Of a stretch of DNA of 64,000 nucleotides, positions 16,464 to 25,610 are shown in pieces. Every line of letters begins with the position of its first letter. The stretch's first letter is position 1. Below the pieces are notes generated by a model. It had not been told where the DNA came from, searched no databases, and saw only the letters and a program-made list of their open reading frames with translations. The stretch is taken from assembly GCA_951813545.1 (NCBI GenBank), contig OX638352.1, forward strand, positions 3,984,835 through 4,048,834, read 5' to 3'. This DNA comes from an uncultured Poribacteria bacterium. Lineage in GTDB: Bacteria > Poribacteria > WGA-4E > WGA-3G. The position numbers and the translations under genes are program-made.

Positions 16464-16988
16464 TTTGGCACGTTTATTGCCCGAATTTCAAAGGGACGCA
16501 CAGTTCGAGAATTTGTTATCTTCGTGCTTCTGCTACCGACAACTTTGTGTTTAATCTGGTTCAGTGCGTTTGGCGGCACTGCTATCCACCAGTTCCTCAC
16601 TGAAGGCTACACCGGCGTAACCGAAGCAGTTGAAACATTTAATTACGAACTTGCCCTGTTCAAAATGTTTGAAGGACTTCCGTGGACAACGCTGCTCTCC
16701 TGCGTCGCTATGACATTAACAATCATTTTTTTCGTTACTTCGTCGGACTCCGGTTCTTTGATTATTGACATTATTGCAGCTGGCGGCAAGGTTGACGCAC
16801 CGATACCGCAACGCGTGTTTTGGTGTACTGCGGAAGGCTTAGTCGCTATCGCACTGTTACTTGGTGGAGGGTTAAAAGCATTACAGGCTGCTTCCCTCGC
16901 AACCGGTTTTCCGTTTGCAATTGTCCTATTGGGGATGGGAGTCTGTGTCTGGATTGGACTCCGCGCGGAATTGCGTGAATCGGATTGA
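16464..16988 (+). pseudogene. Truncated BCCT transporter (C-terminal third only)
   Basis: The frame encodes FGTFIARISKGRTVREF and the rest of a BCCT carrier through SDSGSLIIDIIAAGGKVDAP and AEGLVAIALLLGGGLKALQAA, aligning with residues from about 371 to the end of the intact BCCT protein directly downstream. Everything before that, including most transmembrane helices, is missing. An ATG at 16386 gives an open frame of 200 residues, but its first 26 residues are unrelated to BCCT. It is best read as the remnant of a tandem paralogue whose 5' part was replaced by repeat DNA. Confidence 0.85.
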
Positions 16989-17064
16989 TGTGCAAAGCGT
17001 GTATCAGGCGAGCGGATGTCAATAACATCCGCTCTTATCCAGTCATATTAAGGAGCAACAAAAT

Positions 17065-18690
17065 ATGAACGAAGGAGAAACACAGCTGCAACCGGAAACA
17101 GAAAAGCGTTACCAGGCGGGTCAAGATAATCTCCAGATATTCGGTCTGGATATTAACGCCCCAGTATTTCTGACCTCCAGTTTCACGATCATCGTTTTTG
17201 TCCTCGTAGCACTCGTCTTTCAAGAAAAAGCGACAGTCATCTTCGAGGATATCCGGAAGTGGATGACCTCACGCTTAGACTGGGTGTTTCTTCTTACTTG
17301 TAGTCTCCTTGTGGTATTTTGCCTGTATCTGATTATTTCGCCTCTTGGTAAGGTGCGCCTTGGGGGACAGCAGGCGGTGCCGGATTACTCCACGCTGACG
17401 TGGATAGCCATGCTCTTTTCGGCAGGCTTGGCTATCGGGTTGGTCTATTGGGGGATAGCCGAGCCCGTCCAGCATTTTCAGACTCCGCCGTTTAACATGA
17501 CGAAGGTTTATGACCCGGAGCAGGTTTACGATGATGCACCGCATCTATTGCCCGATTCCACGCATCCGGATGTCAAAGCATCGCGAGATATGAGTTTTGC
17601 GGCGGTCGCTTTCCACTGGGGACTCCATGCGTGGGCAGGCTATGCCGTCGTTGGGCTTGCGCTCGCGTTTTTTGCCTATAACCGAGGATTACCGCTCGCA
17701 CTCCGCTCAGCGTTCTATCCGCTTCTCGGAGAACGGGTCTGGGGATGGCCCGGGCACGTGATTGATACGCTCGCTGTATTCGCGACCTTGTTTGGGCTCG
17801 CGCCTTCGCTCGGGCTGGGGTCACAACAGGTGGCAGCCGGGGTCGAAAAACTGTTCGGCATCCCCGCTACCAGTACTACCGAAGTGGCGGTAATCGTGTT
17901 GATTACCGTCATCGCTACGGCTTCTGTGCTCAGTGGGATTGATGTCGGTATCAAACGGCTGAGCCAAATCAACATCTGGATTATGATAGTCCTATTCTCA
18001 TTCGTCATCGTCGTCGGGCCGACAGGCGTGATTTTTAAGACCTTTTTTAAGGCACTTGGGGACTATGTCGTTGAAGTCGTACCGCTCAGCAATTGGGTGG
18101 GGCGCACGGATTCCTACTTTATCCATGACTGGTCCGCTTTCCACATGGCCTGGTGGATTACCTGGGTGCCCTTCGTCGGCACGTTTATCGCCCGAATTTC
18201 AAACGGACGCACGGTTCGCGAATTCTTGTGCTGTGTGCTGCTGCTACCGATGCTGATTACGTTACTGTGCTTCAGTACTTTCGGCGGGACTGCCATCCAC
18301 CAGTTCCTCACCAATGGCTACACCGGCGTGATGGAGAGTGTTGAGACAGGGGCGTATGCGGCTGCACTCTTTGAAATGTTTGCGAAGCTACCGTTGGCGC
18401 AGCTCACTTCATTCGTCAGTATTGTGCTGCTCATCACCTTTTTCGTCACAACGTCGGATTCGGGGTCGTTGGTTGTTGACACGATTACCGCCGGCGGTAA
18501 GATGGAGGCACCTGCGAGGCAACGCGTATTTTGGTGTTCTGTTGAGGGGCTCGTTGCAATTGCACTCTTGCTCGGCGGTGGGCTCCGGTCACTGCAGGCT
18601 GCCACGCTTGTATCCGGCTTACCCTTTGCCTTCATCATTATTGGCATCGGAATCTGCACGTGGATAGCCCTTCGGCAAGCATCGCGCTGA
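17065..18690 (+). CDS. BCCT family osmolyte/quaternary amine transporter
   Basis: A 541-residue integral membrane protein with about 12 helices. BCCT blocks are LFSAGLAIGLVYWGIAEPVQHF, FHWGLHAWAGYAVVGLALAFFAYNRGLPL and the signature around DWSAFHMAWWITWVPFVGTFIARISNGRTVREF (about residues 353-385). Carriers of this family take up glycine betaine, choline, carnitine or related zwitterions with Na+ or H+. The substrate cannot be read from sequence here. A degenerate copy lies just upstream. AAGGAG precedes the ATG. Confidence 0.92.
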   Translation: MNEGETQLQPETEKRYQAGQDNLQIFGLDINAPVFLTSSFTIIVFVLVALVFQEKATVIFEDIRKWMTSRLDWVFLLTCSLLVVFCLYLIISPLGKVRLGGQQAVPDYSTLTWIAMLFSAGLAIGLVYWGIAEPVQHFQTPPFNMTKVYDPEQVYDDAPHLLPDSTHPDVKASRDMSFAAVAFHWGLHAWAGYAVVGLALAFFAYNRGLPLALRSAFYPLLGERVWGWPGHVIDTLAVFATLFGLAPSLGLGSQQVAAGVEKLFGIPATSTTEVAVIVLITVIATASVLSGIDVGIKRLSQINIWIMIVLFSFVIVVGPTGVIFKTFFKALGDYVVEVVPLSNWVGRTDSYFIHDWSAFHMAWWITWVPFVGTFIARISNGRTVREFLCCVLLLPMLITLLCFSTFGGTAIHQFLTNGYTGVMESVETGAYAAALFEMFAKLPLAQLTSFVSIVLLITFFVTTSDSGSLVVDTITAGGKMEAPARQRVFWCSVEGLVAIALLLGGGLRSLQAATLVSGLPFAFIIIGIGICTWIALRQASR

Positions 18691-18743
18691 ATCAATTTGT
18701 AGTGACGCTGCGATTAAACCATAATGGTAAAGGGTCGAAAAAT

Positions 18744-19724
18744 ATGAACGTAACAGAGTTAGAATTTGAAAAATCACTCATTGAATTAGAAAATCATCTC
18801 ACGCAATTGGAAGCCTTCGCGCAAGAACATCCTGAGTTGGACCTCACAGAAGGGATTGATGCGCTAAAGCAAAATGCCGATGTGCTTACAAAGCAGACGT
18901 TCCAAAAACTAAGCCGCTGGGATAAAGTGCGATTAGCAAGGCATCCGCAACGTCCGCAAGCCTCCTTCTACATTGACGCGCTCCTTGATGAACCTGTTGA
19001 ACTCCACAGTGACAAACTCTACGGGGACGACCGCGCACTCATCGGGGGGTTCGCATGGTTTGACGAACAGCCGGTTGTTTATCTCGCGCAGCAGAAAGGC
19101 ACAAACCTTGAAGAGCGACAAGAGATGAATTTCGGATACACGCATCCAGAGGGTTATCGCAAAGCGAGAAGGTTGATGCAGTTAGCAGATAAATTCAACC
19201 GCCCTTTAATCTGTTTTGTTGATACACCGGGAGCGCACTTTGATCTCCGCTCCGAGGAGTATGGACAAGCGATGGCGATCGCCGAAAACCTTGCAGAGAT
19301 GATGACGATGCATGTCCCGATTCTCGTCGTTATTATCGGTGAAGGTGGAAGCGGTGGTGCGTTGGCAATCGCAGTCGGAAACCGCGTATTAATGATGGAG
19401 TATGCTGTCTACTGCGTCGCACCCCCTGAAGCCTGTAGCGGCATTGTATGGAAGGACAAAGGCGAACATGCACCAGAGGCAACCGAAGGCTATAAACCTA
19501 CCGCCCCAGATCTGCTCAAGTTAGACATTATCGACCAAGTCGTCCGTGAACCACTCGGCGGCGCACACAGAGATCCAGAAGCCGCGGCCCGCAACGTCAA
19601 ACGTGCGGTGCGGAAGCATCTCACGGAATTAATGCAGATGACACCTCAACAACTCATTCAACAGCGACACGAACGTTACCGGCACATCGGACTTTATGGC
19701 AAAGATTCTGCAGATATGGCATGA
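18744..19724 (+). CDS. accA: Acetyl-CoA carboxylase carboxyltransferase subunit alpha
   Basis: A 326-residue protein of normal AccA length. It transfers the carboxyl group from carboxybiotin to acetyl-CoA together with AccD, the first step of fatty-acid synthesis. Family blocks are DRALIGGFAWFDEQPVVYLAQQKG, FGYTHPEGYRKARRLMQLADKFNRPLICFVDTPGA and VIIGEGGSGGALAIAVGNRVLMMEYAVYCVAPPEACSGIVWKD. The start is ATG 18744; an upstream in-frame ATG at 18660 lies inside the BCCT gene and adds unrelated residues. accB, accC and accD are not in the window. Confidence 0.93.
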   Translation: MNVTELEFEKSLIELENHLTQLEAFAQEHPELDLTEGIDALKQNADVLTKQTFQKLSRWDKVRLARHPQRPQASFYIDALLDEPVELHSDKLYGDDRALIGGFAWFDEQPVVYLAQQKGTNLEERQEMNFGYTHPEGYRKARRLMQLADKFNRPLICFVDTPGAHFDLRSEEYGQAMAIAENLAEMMTMHVPILVVIIGEGGSGGALAIAVGNRVLMMEYAVYCVAPPEACSGIVWKDKGEHAPEATEGYKPTAPDLLKLDIIDQVVREPLGGAHRDPEAAARNVKRAVRKHLTELMQMTPQQLIQQRHERYRHIGLYGKDSADMA

Positions 19725-19871
19725 TCATACTTTTTCTCTCGGTGTGTAACAGAAACGCGGCACCCTCCTTCCAGAAAAAATTCAGTCTTGTCCAACGGAT
19801 CAAGACGGATCCGGTAAAAGGGGCTGATTTTATCGCAAAGTCTCACCGAACGCTTTGCGCCAATTAAAAAA

Positions 19872-21002
19872 ATGAAAATCCGAACGATTACAACAGGCAT
19901 TCCATTGCCTTTTGCACCTTACCAACTTCAACGTGCGGCAAAATTTAACGCCGCCTGCCAAGCTTGCTTTGAAGCGAATGGCTACGAAGTACAAACAACA
20001 CGTGTAAGCAGTCAAATCTGGGATGAAAAAAGAGATATTGATGCAATCCTTGCATTAGAGTCCGATGCTCAGGCATTGGGAATTGAATTCCTTACCTTGG
20101 GGACAATTCTACCCGAGCAGCGATACACAGAAACACATCTTGCGCGTGTCGTCGATGTGATTGTCCAAAGTGAGATACTCTTCACCACCGCCACCCTTAC
20201 GACACAATCTGGACATGTGGCATCGGATATCACTGAAAACACTGCAGACATCATACGGCAGATCGCGCATCGAACCGATGCTGGCTACGGAAACCTCCGC
20301 TTCGCAGCATTGATGAACTGTCCACCAAATACCCCCTTCTTTCCAGCGGCGTACTGGCACGACACTCGCACGAACTTCAGCATCGGATGGCAGGCGATAG
20401 ACCTTGTGCAAGACGCTTTCAGAGATGCCCCGAATTTGGAAATCGGCTTGCAGAACCTGAAAATCGTCATGGAAGCTGAAGGGCAGAAGATTGTCGCACT
20501 CGCACAGACGTTAGCACAGGAGTGGGGCATAAAATTTGTGGGTATAGACGCATCGCTTGCCCCCATGGGTGATGAAAGCATCGCTTACGCTATGGAACAG
20601 CAACTCCCCGGTTATTTTGGCGAGCGCGGCACATTAACAGTCGCTGCCGGTCTGACCCGCACACTCCAATCCCTCGAACTACCGCTCTGTGGATATTCAG
20701 GATTAATGCTCCCTGTCCTTGAAGATGTCGGTCTGGGCGCGCGAAGTGAAGCAGGCTATTTTAACCTTGACAGTCTCCTCCTCTACTCTACCGTCTGTGG
20801 CACCGGCTTGGATACTATTCCTATACCCGGCGATGCTTCGACCTCCCAAATTGCTGCAATTCTAACCGACGTTGCTACCCTCTCCATACAATTAAGCAAA
20901 CCGCTATCGGTACGCCTTTTTCCGGTTCCCGGATGCAACGCAGACTGTATGACAGAATTTGATTCCCCGTACCTAACAAATACCACAGTGATGCAGATAT
21001 AG
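19872..21002 (+). CDS. DUF711 (UPF0210) family protein
   Basis: A 376-residue protein. It starts directly with MKIRTITTGI and shows CGYSGLMLPVLEDVGLGARSEAGYFNLDSLLLYSTVCGTGLDTIPIPGD at about residues 275-323, characteristic of the DUF711 family, which is related to glycyl-radical and PFL-like folds by structure. The family has no established function. It lies 147 bases after accA and shares its orientation. No signal peptide. Confidence 0.8.
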   Translation: MKIRTITTGIPLPFAPYQLQRAAKFNAACQACFEANGYEVQTTRVSSQIWDEKRDIDAILALESDAQALGIEFLTLGTILPEQRYTETHLARVVDVIVQSEILFTTATLTTQSGHVASDITENTADIIRQIAHRTDAGYGNLRFAALMNCPPNTPFFPAAYWHDTRTNFSIGWQAIDLVQDAFRDAPNLEIGLQNLKIVMEAEGQKIVALAQTLAQEWGIKFVGIDASLAPMGDESIAYAMEQQLPGYFGERGTLTVAAGLTRTLQSLELPLCGYSGLMLPVLEDVGLGARSEAGYFNLDSLLLYSTVCGTGLDTIPIPGDASTSQIAAILTDVATLSIQLSKPLSVRLFPVPGCNADCMTEFDSPYLTNTTVMQI

Positions 21003-21203
21003 TCGGTAATCCTCCGTTATGAACAGAGCCATCAACTATCTCTTAATTTCAATCTTCCGCTGGCAGTTTCTTTGCTGATTGCTGACTGCTGATTGCCATT
21101 GGAACTTTTCCCTTGTCAATTGTCACAACTTTTGATAAGATGATGTGAGTGGAATTTGACGAGCCTTTTCCATTCAATTGATGTCCATCGGAGGTACTTC
21201 ACA

Positions 21204-21932
21204 ATGTATATGCGACATTGGTTACAGAGCCCTTCAAGCCTGACACACGGTAACATCATTAAGCGCGAAATCTTTAGCAAAAGCAATGGAGACTCCACAG
21301 ATAACGAGGGAGCGATTCTGAGGTATGTTGATAGTTTCTCTCGATGCTATCTTGAACCGAAAATATCTTCAGTTCCGACGACATTGGATGACCGGCAACT
21401 TATTTTCTACATTGTTGACGGTTCCGGCGTATTTGAGGCAGGAGACTTGAAACAGCAGATTGGGGAAGGGGATGCGATCCTTATCCCACCCGGAATCAAC
21501 CACGTTTTGAGTAACTTGGAAGATACACCGTTAGAGCTTTTGATATTGGAAGAGGTGCTCCCGGACGGCGTGGAGGCACCACGCAAGGATGCACTCATCC
21601 GAAACTACCGCGAACGTCCCTTGGGACAGGGACATTGGACACATCTCGTACATCCGATTTTCGGTCCGGATGACGGCTTGGTGACGCTGCATTCAGTGTT
21701 GATAGTGCGGATTGAAGCGATGCAAACACCTGATACGCATGGACACGGCCCCGATATGGATGAGGTCTGGTATATGCTTGAAGGCAATGGTATCCACGTT
21801 GTTAGCAGGAATGTTTATCGCCAGATGCCGGGGGATGCTGTCTCTGTGGCTTCATCAAATCCGGGGCATAGCCTCATCAATGACACGGATGAACCACTTA
21901 AGACCTTCTACTTTGCACGCTACGACCGCTAA
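21204..21932 (+). CDS. Bicupin domain protein
   Basis: About 242 residues with two cupin domains. Domain 1 (about residues 60-125) has YIVDGSGVFEAGDLKQQIGEGDAILIPPGINHVL; domain 2 (about 175-240) has HGHGPDMDEVWYMLEGNGIHV and PGHSLINDTDEP, carrying the metal-binding His/Glu pattern. The start is ATG 21204 because GGAGG lies 9 bases upstream; the in-frame ATG at 21156 lacks a ribosome site. It ends 11 bases before the sulfatase start, so the two are probably translated from one transcript. It may be a sugar- or sulfate-ester-related isomerase or dioxygenase; substrate unknown. Confidence 0.8.
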   Translation: MYMRHWLQSPSSLTHGNIIKREIFSKSNGDSTDNEGAILRYVDSFSRCYLEPKISSVPTTLDDRQLIFYIVDGSGVFEAGDLKQQIGEGDAILIPPGINHVLSNLEDTPLELLILEEVLPDGVEAPRKDALIRNYRERPLGQGHWTHLVHPIFGPDDGLVTLHSVLIVRIEAMQTPDTHGHGPDMDEVWYMLEGNGIHVVSRNVYRQMPGDAVSVASSNPGHSLINDTDEPLKTFYFARYDR

Positions 21933-21943
21933 AAGGAATGACT

Positions 21944-23401
21944 ATGGCTGATAAACCACATGTACTTCTCATCTCAACAGATCATTGGCCCAACTCACTG
22001 CTCGGTGTCAGTGGACATCCGGCTATCCAAACACCAACACTCGACGCACTCGCTCGTGCAGGCACCCGTTACACGCGTGGATACAGTGAATGCCCTGTCT
22101 GTGTTCCAGCGCGAAAGACGTTGATGACCGGTGCGACAACGCGGACCCACAAAGACAGGGTTTTCAACGATCAAAAGGACACAGGTGGACTACCGACAAT
22201 CGCACAGACGTTTCGCAATGCAGGGTATCAGGCTTATGCCGTTGGTAAGCTGCATGTGCATCCGCAACGCGACCGCATCGGGTTTGATGATGTGCTGTTA
22301 GGTGAGGAGGGCAGGTTACAATACGGCGCGGTTGACGACTATGAACTCTTCCTCGGCGACAGGGGATATGCGGGTCAGCAGTTCGCACATGGGATGTGTA
22401 ACAACGATTATCTCAACAGACCTTGGCATCTCCCTGAAGACTGCCACGTTACAAACTGGAGTACGCAGCAGATGGTCCGGATGATTAAACGCCGCGACCC
22501 GACCCGTCCTGGATTCTGGTTCCTCTCCTATTGCCATCCGCATCCACCTTTAGCACCCCTCCAGTGTTATATGGACATGTACCGCGATATTGACGTGGAT
22601 ATGCCCTATTGTGGTGAGTGGGCAAAGGAGAGTGAGCAGCTACCGCTGCCGCTAAAAGGTCGCCAGAAACAGGACGAACACTTTAACGAAGATCTCGTTC
22701 GTTCGGCACGCCAAGCCTTTTATGCACTCTGCACGCATATTGACCATCAATTGCGTGTCGTTATCGGGACTTTGCGGGAAGAAGGGTTGTTGAACAACAC
22801 GATTCTGCTATTCACGTCGGACCACGGCGATATGCTCGGAAACCATCGAATGTGGGCGAAACGGCTCTATTATGAAGATTCCGCCAATGTCCCTATGCTC
22901 TTGGTCGGGACCGCAGGCGATGAACGGGTGGGACACCATAGAGTCGACGATCGGCTTGTTGGGTGGCAGGATGTTATGCCGACACTTCTCCACCTCGCAG
23001 GAATTGAGATTCCAGATACGGTGGACGGAATACCGATGGTAGGTGACGCAAAACGCGAGTGGTTATACGGCGAATGTGGCGAAGGTGGAAGTGCAACCCG
23101 AATGATTCACGAGGGACGCTTCAAGCTCATATACTACGCCACTGGAAACTACCGACAACTCTTCGATTTAGAAGAGGATCCAAGAGAGTTAAACGATCTC
23201 GCCAATTCACCTGAGCATGCTGAAATACTTGAGCGATTAACGAACCTCCTAATCGGTGAACTCTATGGCGGTGATGAAAAATGGGTGGAAGATGGCAAAC
23301 TGATCGGTTTGCCCGATCGTGAGTATCGTCCGTCTCCCAATCGTGCCTTATCGGGTCAACGCGGACTTCACTGGCCACCACCGCCATCTGCAGGGCGTTG
23401 A
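21944..23401 (+). CDS. Sulfatase (formylglycine-dependent arylsulfatase family)
   Basis: About 485 residues of the alkaline-phosphatase-fold sulfatase family. The modification motif C-V-P-A-R at residues 53-57 (PVCVPARKTLMTG) contains the Cys that is converted to formylglycine. Metal-site elements are STDHWP near residue 11 and LLFTSDHGDMLGNH. The enzyme hydrolyses sulfate esters, probably from carbohydrates. No signal peptide is seen, so it is predicted cytoplasmic. AAAAGGA (21931-21937) sets the start at 21944; the ATG at 21938 is too close. No sulfatase-modifying enzyme is in the window. It follows the bicupin gene closely. Confidence 0.93.
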   Translation: MADKPHVLLISTDHWPNSLLGVSGHPAIQTPTLDALARAGTRYTRGYSECPVCVPARKTLMTGATTRTHKDRVFNDQKDTGGLPTIAQTFRNAGYQAYAVGKLHVHPQRDRIGFDDVLLGEEGRLQYGAVDDYELFLGDRGYAGQQFAHGMCNNDYLNRPWHLPEDCHVTNWSTQQMVRMIKRRDPTRPGFWFLSYCHPHPPLAPLQCYMDMYRDIDVDMPYCGEWAKESEQLPLPLKGRQKQDEHFNEDLVRSARQAFYALCTHIDHQLRVVIGTLREEGLLNNTILLFTSDHGDMLGNHRMWAKRLYYEDSANVPMLLVGTAGDERVGHHRVDDRLVGWQDVMPTLLHLAGIEIPDTVDGIPMVGDAKREWLYGECGEGGSATRMIHEGRFKLIYYATGNYRQLFDLEEDPRELNDLANSPEHAEILERLTNLLIGELYGGDEKWVEDGKLIGLPDREYRPSPNRALSGQRGLHWPPPPSAGR

Positions 23402-23865
23402 ATGGCATCTCCAAAAGTGGTAGGTGCGGTTTTGCGGCGTACCATGACTGTCAATTTTAGAGCAAATAACCGTCGTGGTCCCAGGTCCGGTAGGGTTTTT
23501 GCTTGGGTGTTCCTTTACTGTTTCCAACTGTGCCGGGTTTTAGCCATAAACCTTAGTACACACCAGAAATCCTCTTTAGTCCCGTAGGGACGGGATTTGT
23601 GTAGCATATATGAGCCCCAAGATCCAAGCCCCGTAGGGGCGGCATTTGGAGAGTCTGTGGAAACCCCTAAATTGACCCACGGTACGATTTCCAACCGCCG
23701 CACTGAATCCACGTTATCTGTGTATTCGCACAATCCCTCATTCAGGCAATTACACCAATATTTTCCATTTATAATCGTTGAATTTCAATTTCAAATGTGC
23801 TATCATCTTAACAATGATTGATGGCAGAAACACAGTTAAAAAGAAGTGGTACATACATTGTTTAC
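23402..23865. repeat. 464-base gene-free stretch with dispersed palindromic repeats
   Basis: No convincing gene. It holds TTTTGCTTGGGTGTTCC at 23497-23513 (also near 47902 and 56199) and two similar palindromes, GTCCCGTAGGGAC (23579-23591) and GCCCCGTAGGGGC (23628-23640), each followed by a GG-ATTTG or GG-CATTTG string. These look like members of a genome-wide repeat family. The stretch ends at the left end of the tnpB element. Confidence 0.6.
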
Positions 23866-23940
23866 GGGTATTCGGGCGTAAAGCCCAATCCTTTAGGTTT
23901 GGGATATAAGTCCGCGAGTGACGTATTTCCCGAAATACAT

Positions 23941-23969
23941 TTGACTTTTATGCGGAAACGTGGTATAGT
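23941..23969 (+). promoter_or_regulatory. Promoter in the tnpB-element left end
   Basis: TTGACT (23941-23946), 17 bases, TATAGT (23964-23969). The predicted transcript starts at about 23976, exactly at the outer stem of a folded leader that runs to the tnpB start. Confidence 0.65.
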
Positions 23970-23974
23970 CTTAG

Positions 23975-24088
23975 TATCAAGTTGGCAGACATGTTCAGCA
24001 GAATCGCCCCCTTCCCAGTAACGGGTGGGGACCCCGGTTCTGTGTCTGCCTACCCACTGAACAGGGGTTAAAGACTTGAGACTTGATA
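23975..24088 (+). ncRNA. Predicted structured leader upstream of tnpB
   Basis: TATCAAGT (23975-23982) pairs with ACTTGATA (24081-24088), closing the whole region. Inside, GGCAGACA (23984-23991) pairs with TGTCTGCC (24043-24050), and CAGAATC (23999-24005) with GGTTCTG (24036-24042, one G-U). GTTCAG (23993-23998) could pair with CTGAAC (24057-24062), crossing the second stem as a pseudoknot. It ends four bases before the tnpB ATG. The pairings were made by eye. It could be a regulatory leader or part of the transposition end; function unknown. Confidence 0.45.
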
Positions 24089-24489
24089 GTCCATGAAAAC
24101 CTATAAGTATAAGATATACAATCAATCGAATACGCTACGTCTTGGCAACGTGCTTGACGATATGTGGCAAGTGCATGAATACTTCCATAAGTGGCAATCC
24201 CAAAGATACAAAGACGGCTTGTCGTATGCCCCCTACGCTGCAATGTGTCAACATGCGAAGGATTTGAAACGTGGCACGCACCCACATTGGAAGTCGTTGC
24301 CAAGTCAAGCGATTCAAGCAGAACTCGAACGCATTGATAATGCGTATCAAAGGTTCTTTAATAAACTTGGGGGGAAACCGCATATCAAACCTCGCCATAA
24401 GTTTAAGTCTATGTACTGCCTACGGTTTTTTAGACCACTCCCTAAAGGAAGATTGTGATATAATACAATCTCATTGAAAGGAGTATCCA

Positions 24490-24774
24490 ATGGCGAAACG
24501 CAGAAAATTCACCCCTGAGTTTAAGGCTGAACTTGTTTTTGAAGTCCTTAGCGGTGACAGTTCCCAAGCAGAAGTGTGTCGACGACATAATCTCAACGAA
24601 AATCAACTCTCACAGTGGAAGCACCAGCTGCTTGAAAATGCGCCCTCCCTGTTTGCGTCTACGGATAAGCAGTCGAGCGATGCCGAGAAGCGTATCGCTC
24701 ACCTTGAGCAGCTCGTTGGGAGAATGGCAGTTGCATTAGACATCGAAAAAAAACTATTGACGGAGTTGGACTAA
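24490..24774 (+). CDS. IS3-family transposase OrfA
   Basis: A 94-residue protein with an N-terminal helix-turn-helix (KFTPEFKAELVFEVLSGDSSQAEVCRRHNLNENQLSQWK) and a C-terminal leucine-zipper-like helix (about residues 55-90). AAAGGAG precedes the ATG. OrfA binds the element ends and is the N-terminal part of the OrfAB transposase made by frameshifting at an A8 run near its end. Confidence 0.92.
   Translation: MAKRRKFTPEFKAELVFEVLSGDSSQAEVCRRHNLNENQLSQWKHQLLENAPSLFASTDKQSSDAEKRIAHLEQLVGRMAVALDIEKKLLTELD
24747..24753 (+). promoter_or_regulatory. Programmed -1 frameshift site A AAA AAA in the IS3 element
   Basis: An eight-A run at 24746-24753 is phased as gaA AAA AAA in the orfA frame, the standard slippery heptamer. 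A -1 slip joins orfA to an open frame that reads through LSEKRCFISALHKEHSVRD into OrfB without a stop. Confidence 0.85.
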
Positions 24775-25610
24775 CGTTATCTGAAAAGCGATGCTTCATT
24801 TCGGCATTGCATAAGGAGCATTCCGTGCGAGATATTTGTGGAATCCTCGGTGTCAACCGGAGCAGTTTCTATTATCAACCCAAAGAAGATCCGTCCGAAG
24901 CGGTCTTGCGTGCTGAAATAGAGAAACTTGCCGGTGAGCATCCAAGATACGGGTATAGGCGTATCACGCAGTTGCTACAGCGTCAGGGATACACCGTTGG
25001 GACCCGACGCGTCGCTCGGTTGATGAAAGCTAATAATCTCTTGGTTGCTGTCAAGCGTGCGTGTCAAACAACAAAATCGCTTCAGGGGGATAAGCCCTGG
25101 AGCAACCGTCTCGAAAACCTTGAAGTCTCTCGTCACGATCAGGTCTGGGTGGCTGATATTACCTATATTCGTCTCAAGGGACGCTTCATTTATCTCTGCT
25201 TGCTCATGGATGTTTTCACCCGGCTGATCAGAGCTTGGCATATCAGCCAGCACTTGAACCACTCTCTGACGCTCAAACCGCTCAAAGAAGCATTCTGCCA
25301 CAGCGTCCCGGAGATTCATCATTCTGATCAAGGCGTGCAGTATCTTTCAAAGGCCTATGTTACCACGCTCGAAGAACATGGCGTTGAGATTTCCGTCGCC
25401 CGTCGCGGACGACCTTGGGAGAACGGATATGCTGAAACACTCATCCGCACCCTCAAAGAGGAAGAAGTTCACATCAATGACTATCAAAGCATCACCGACG
25501 CGAGAGATCGCATCGGACATTTTATTACAAACGTCTATAATCAGAAACGCCCACATGCGGCGTTAGGGTATTTGACGCCTATCGAATTTCAACGACAAAC
25601 CTTATCTTAA
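24753..25610 (+). CDS. IS3-family transposase OrfB (expressed by -1 frameshift)
   Basis: The catalytic half of the transposase; the first internal ATG-type start would be 24807, but the frame is open back to the slippery site at 24747-24753. The rve-type integrase core has Asp in VWVADITYIRL, Asp in PEIHHSDQGVQYLS and Glu in NGYAETLIRTLKEEEV (DDE). The N-terminal HTH_21 region has RYGYRRITQLLQRQG. The reading frame is intact, so the element is probably active. Confidence 0.93.
   Translation, partial: TIDGVGLTLSEKRCFISALHKEHSVRDICGILGVNRSSFYYQPKEDPSEAVLRAEIEKLAGEHPRYGYRRITQLLQRQGYTVGTRRVARLMKANNLLVAVKRACQTTKSLQGDKPWSNRLENLEVSRHDQVWVADITYIRLKGRFIYLCLLMDVFTRLIRAWHISQHLNHSLTLKPLKEAFCHSVPEIHHSDQGVQYLSKAYVTTLEEHGVEISVARRGRPWENGYAETLIRTLKEEEVHINDYQSITDARDRIGHFITNVYNQKRPHAALGYLTPIEFQRQTLS

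Noticed and set aside
16386..16988. Functional short BCCT-like transporter of 200 residues
   Set aside because: It lacks about 370 residues of the carrier fold, and its N-terminal residues are unrelated to the family.
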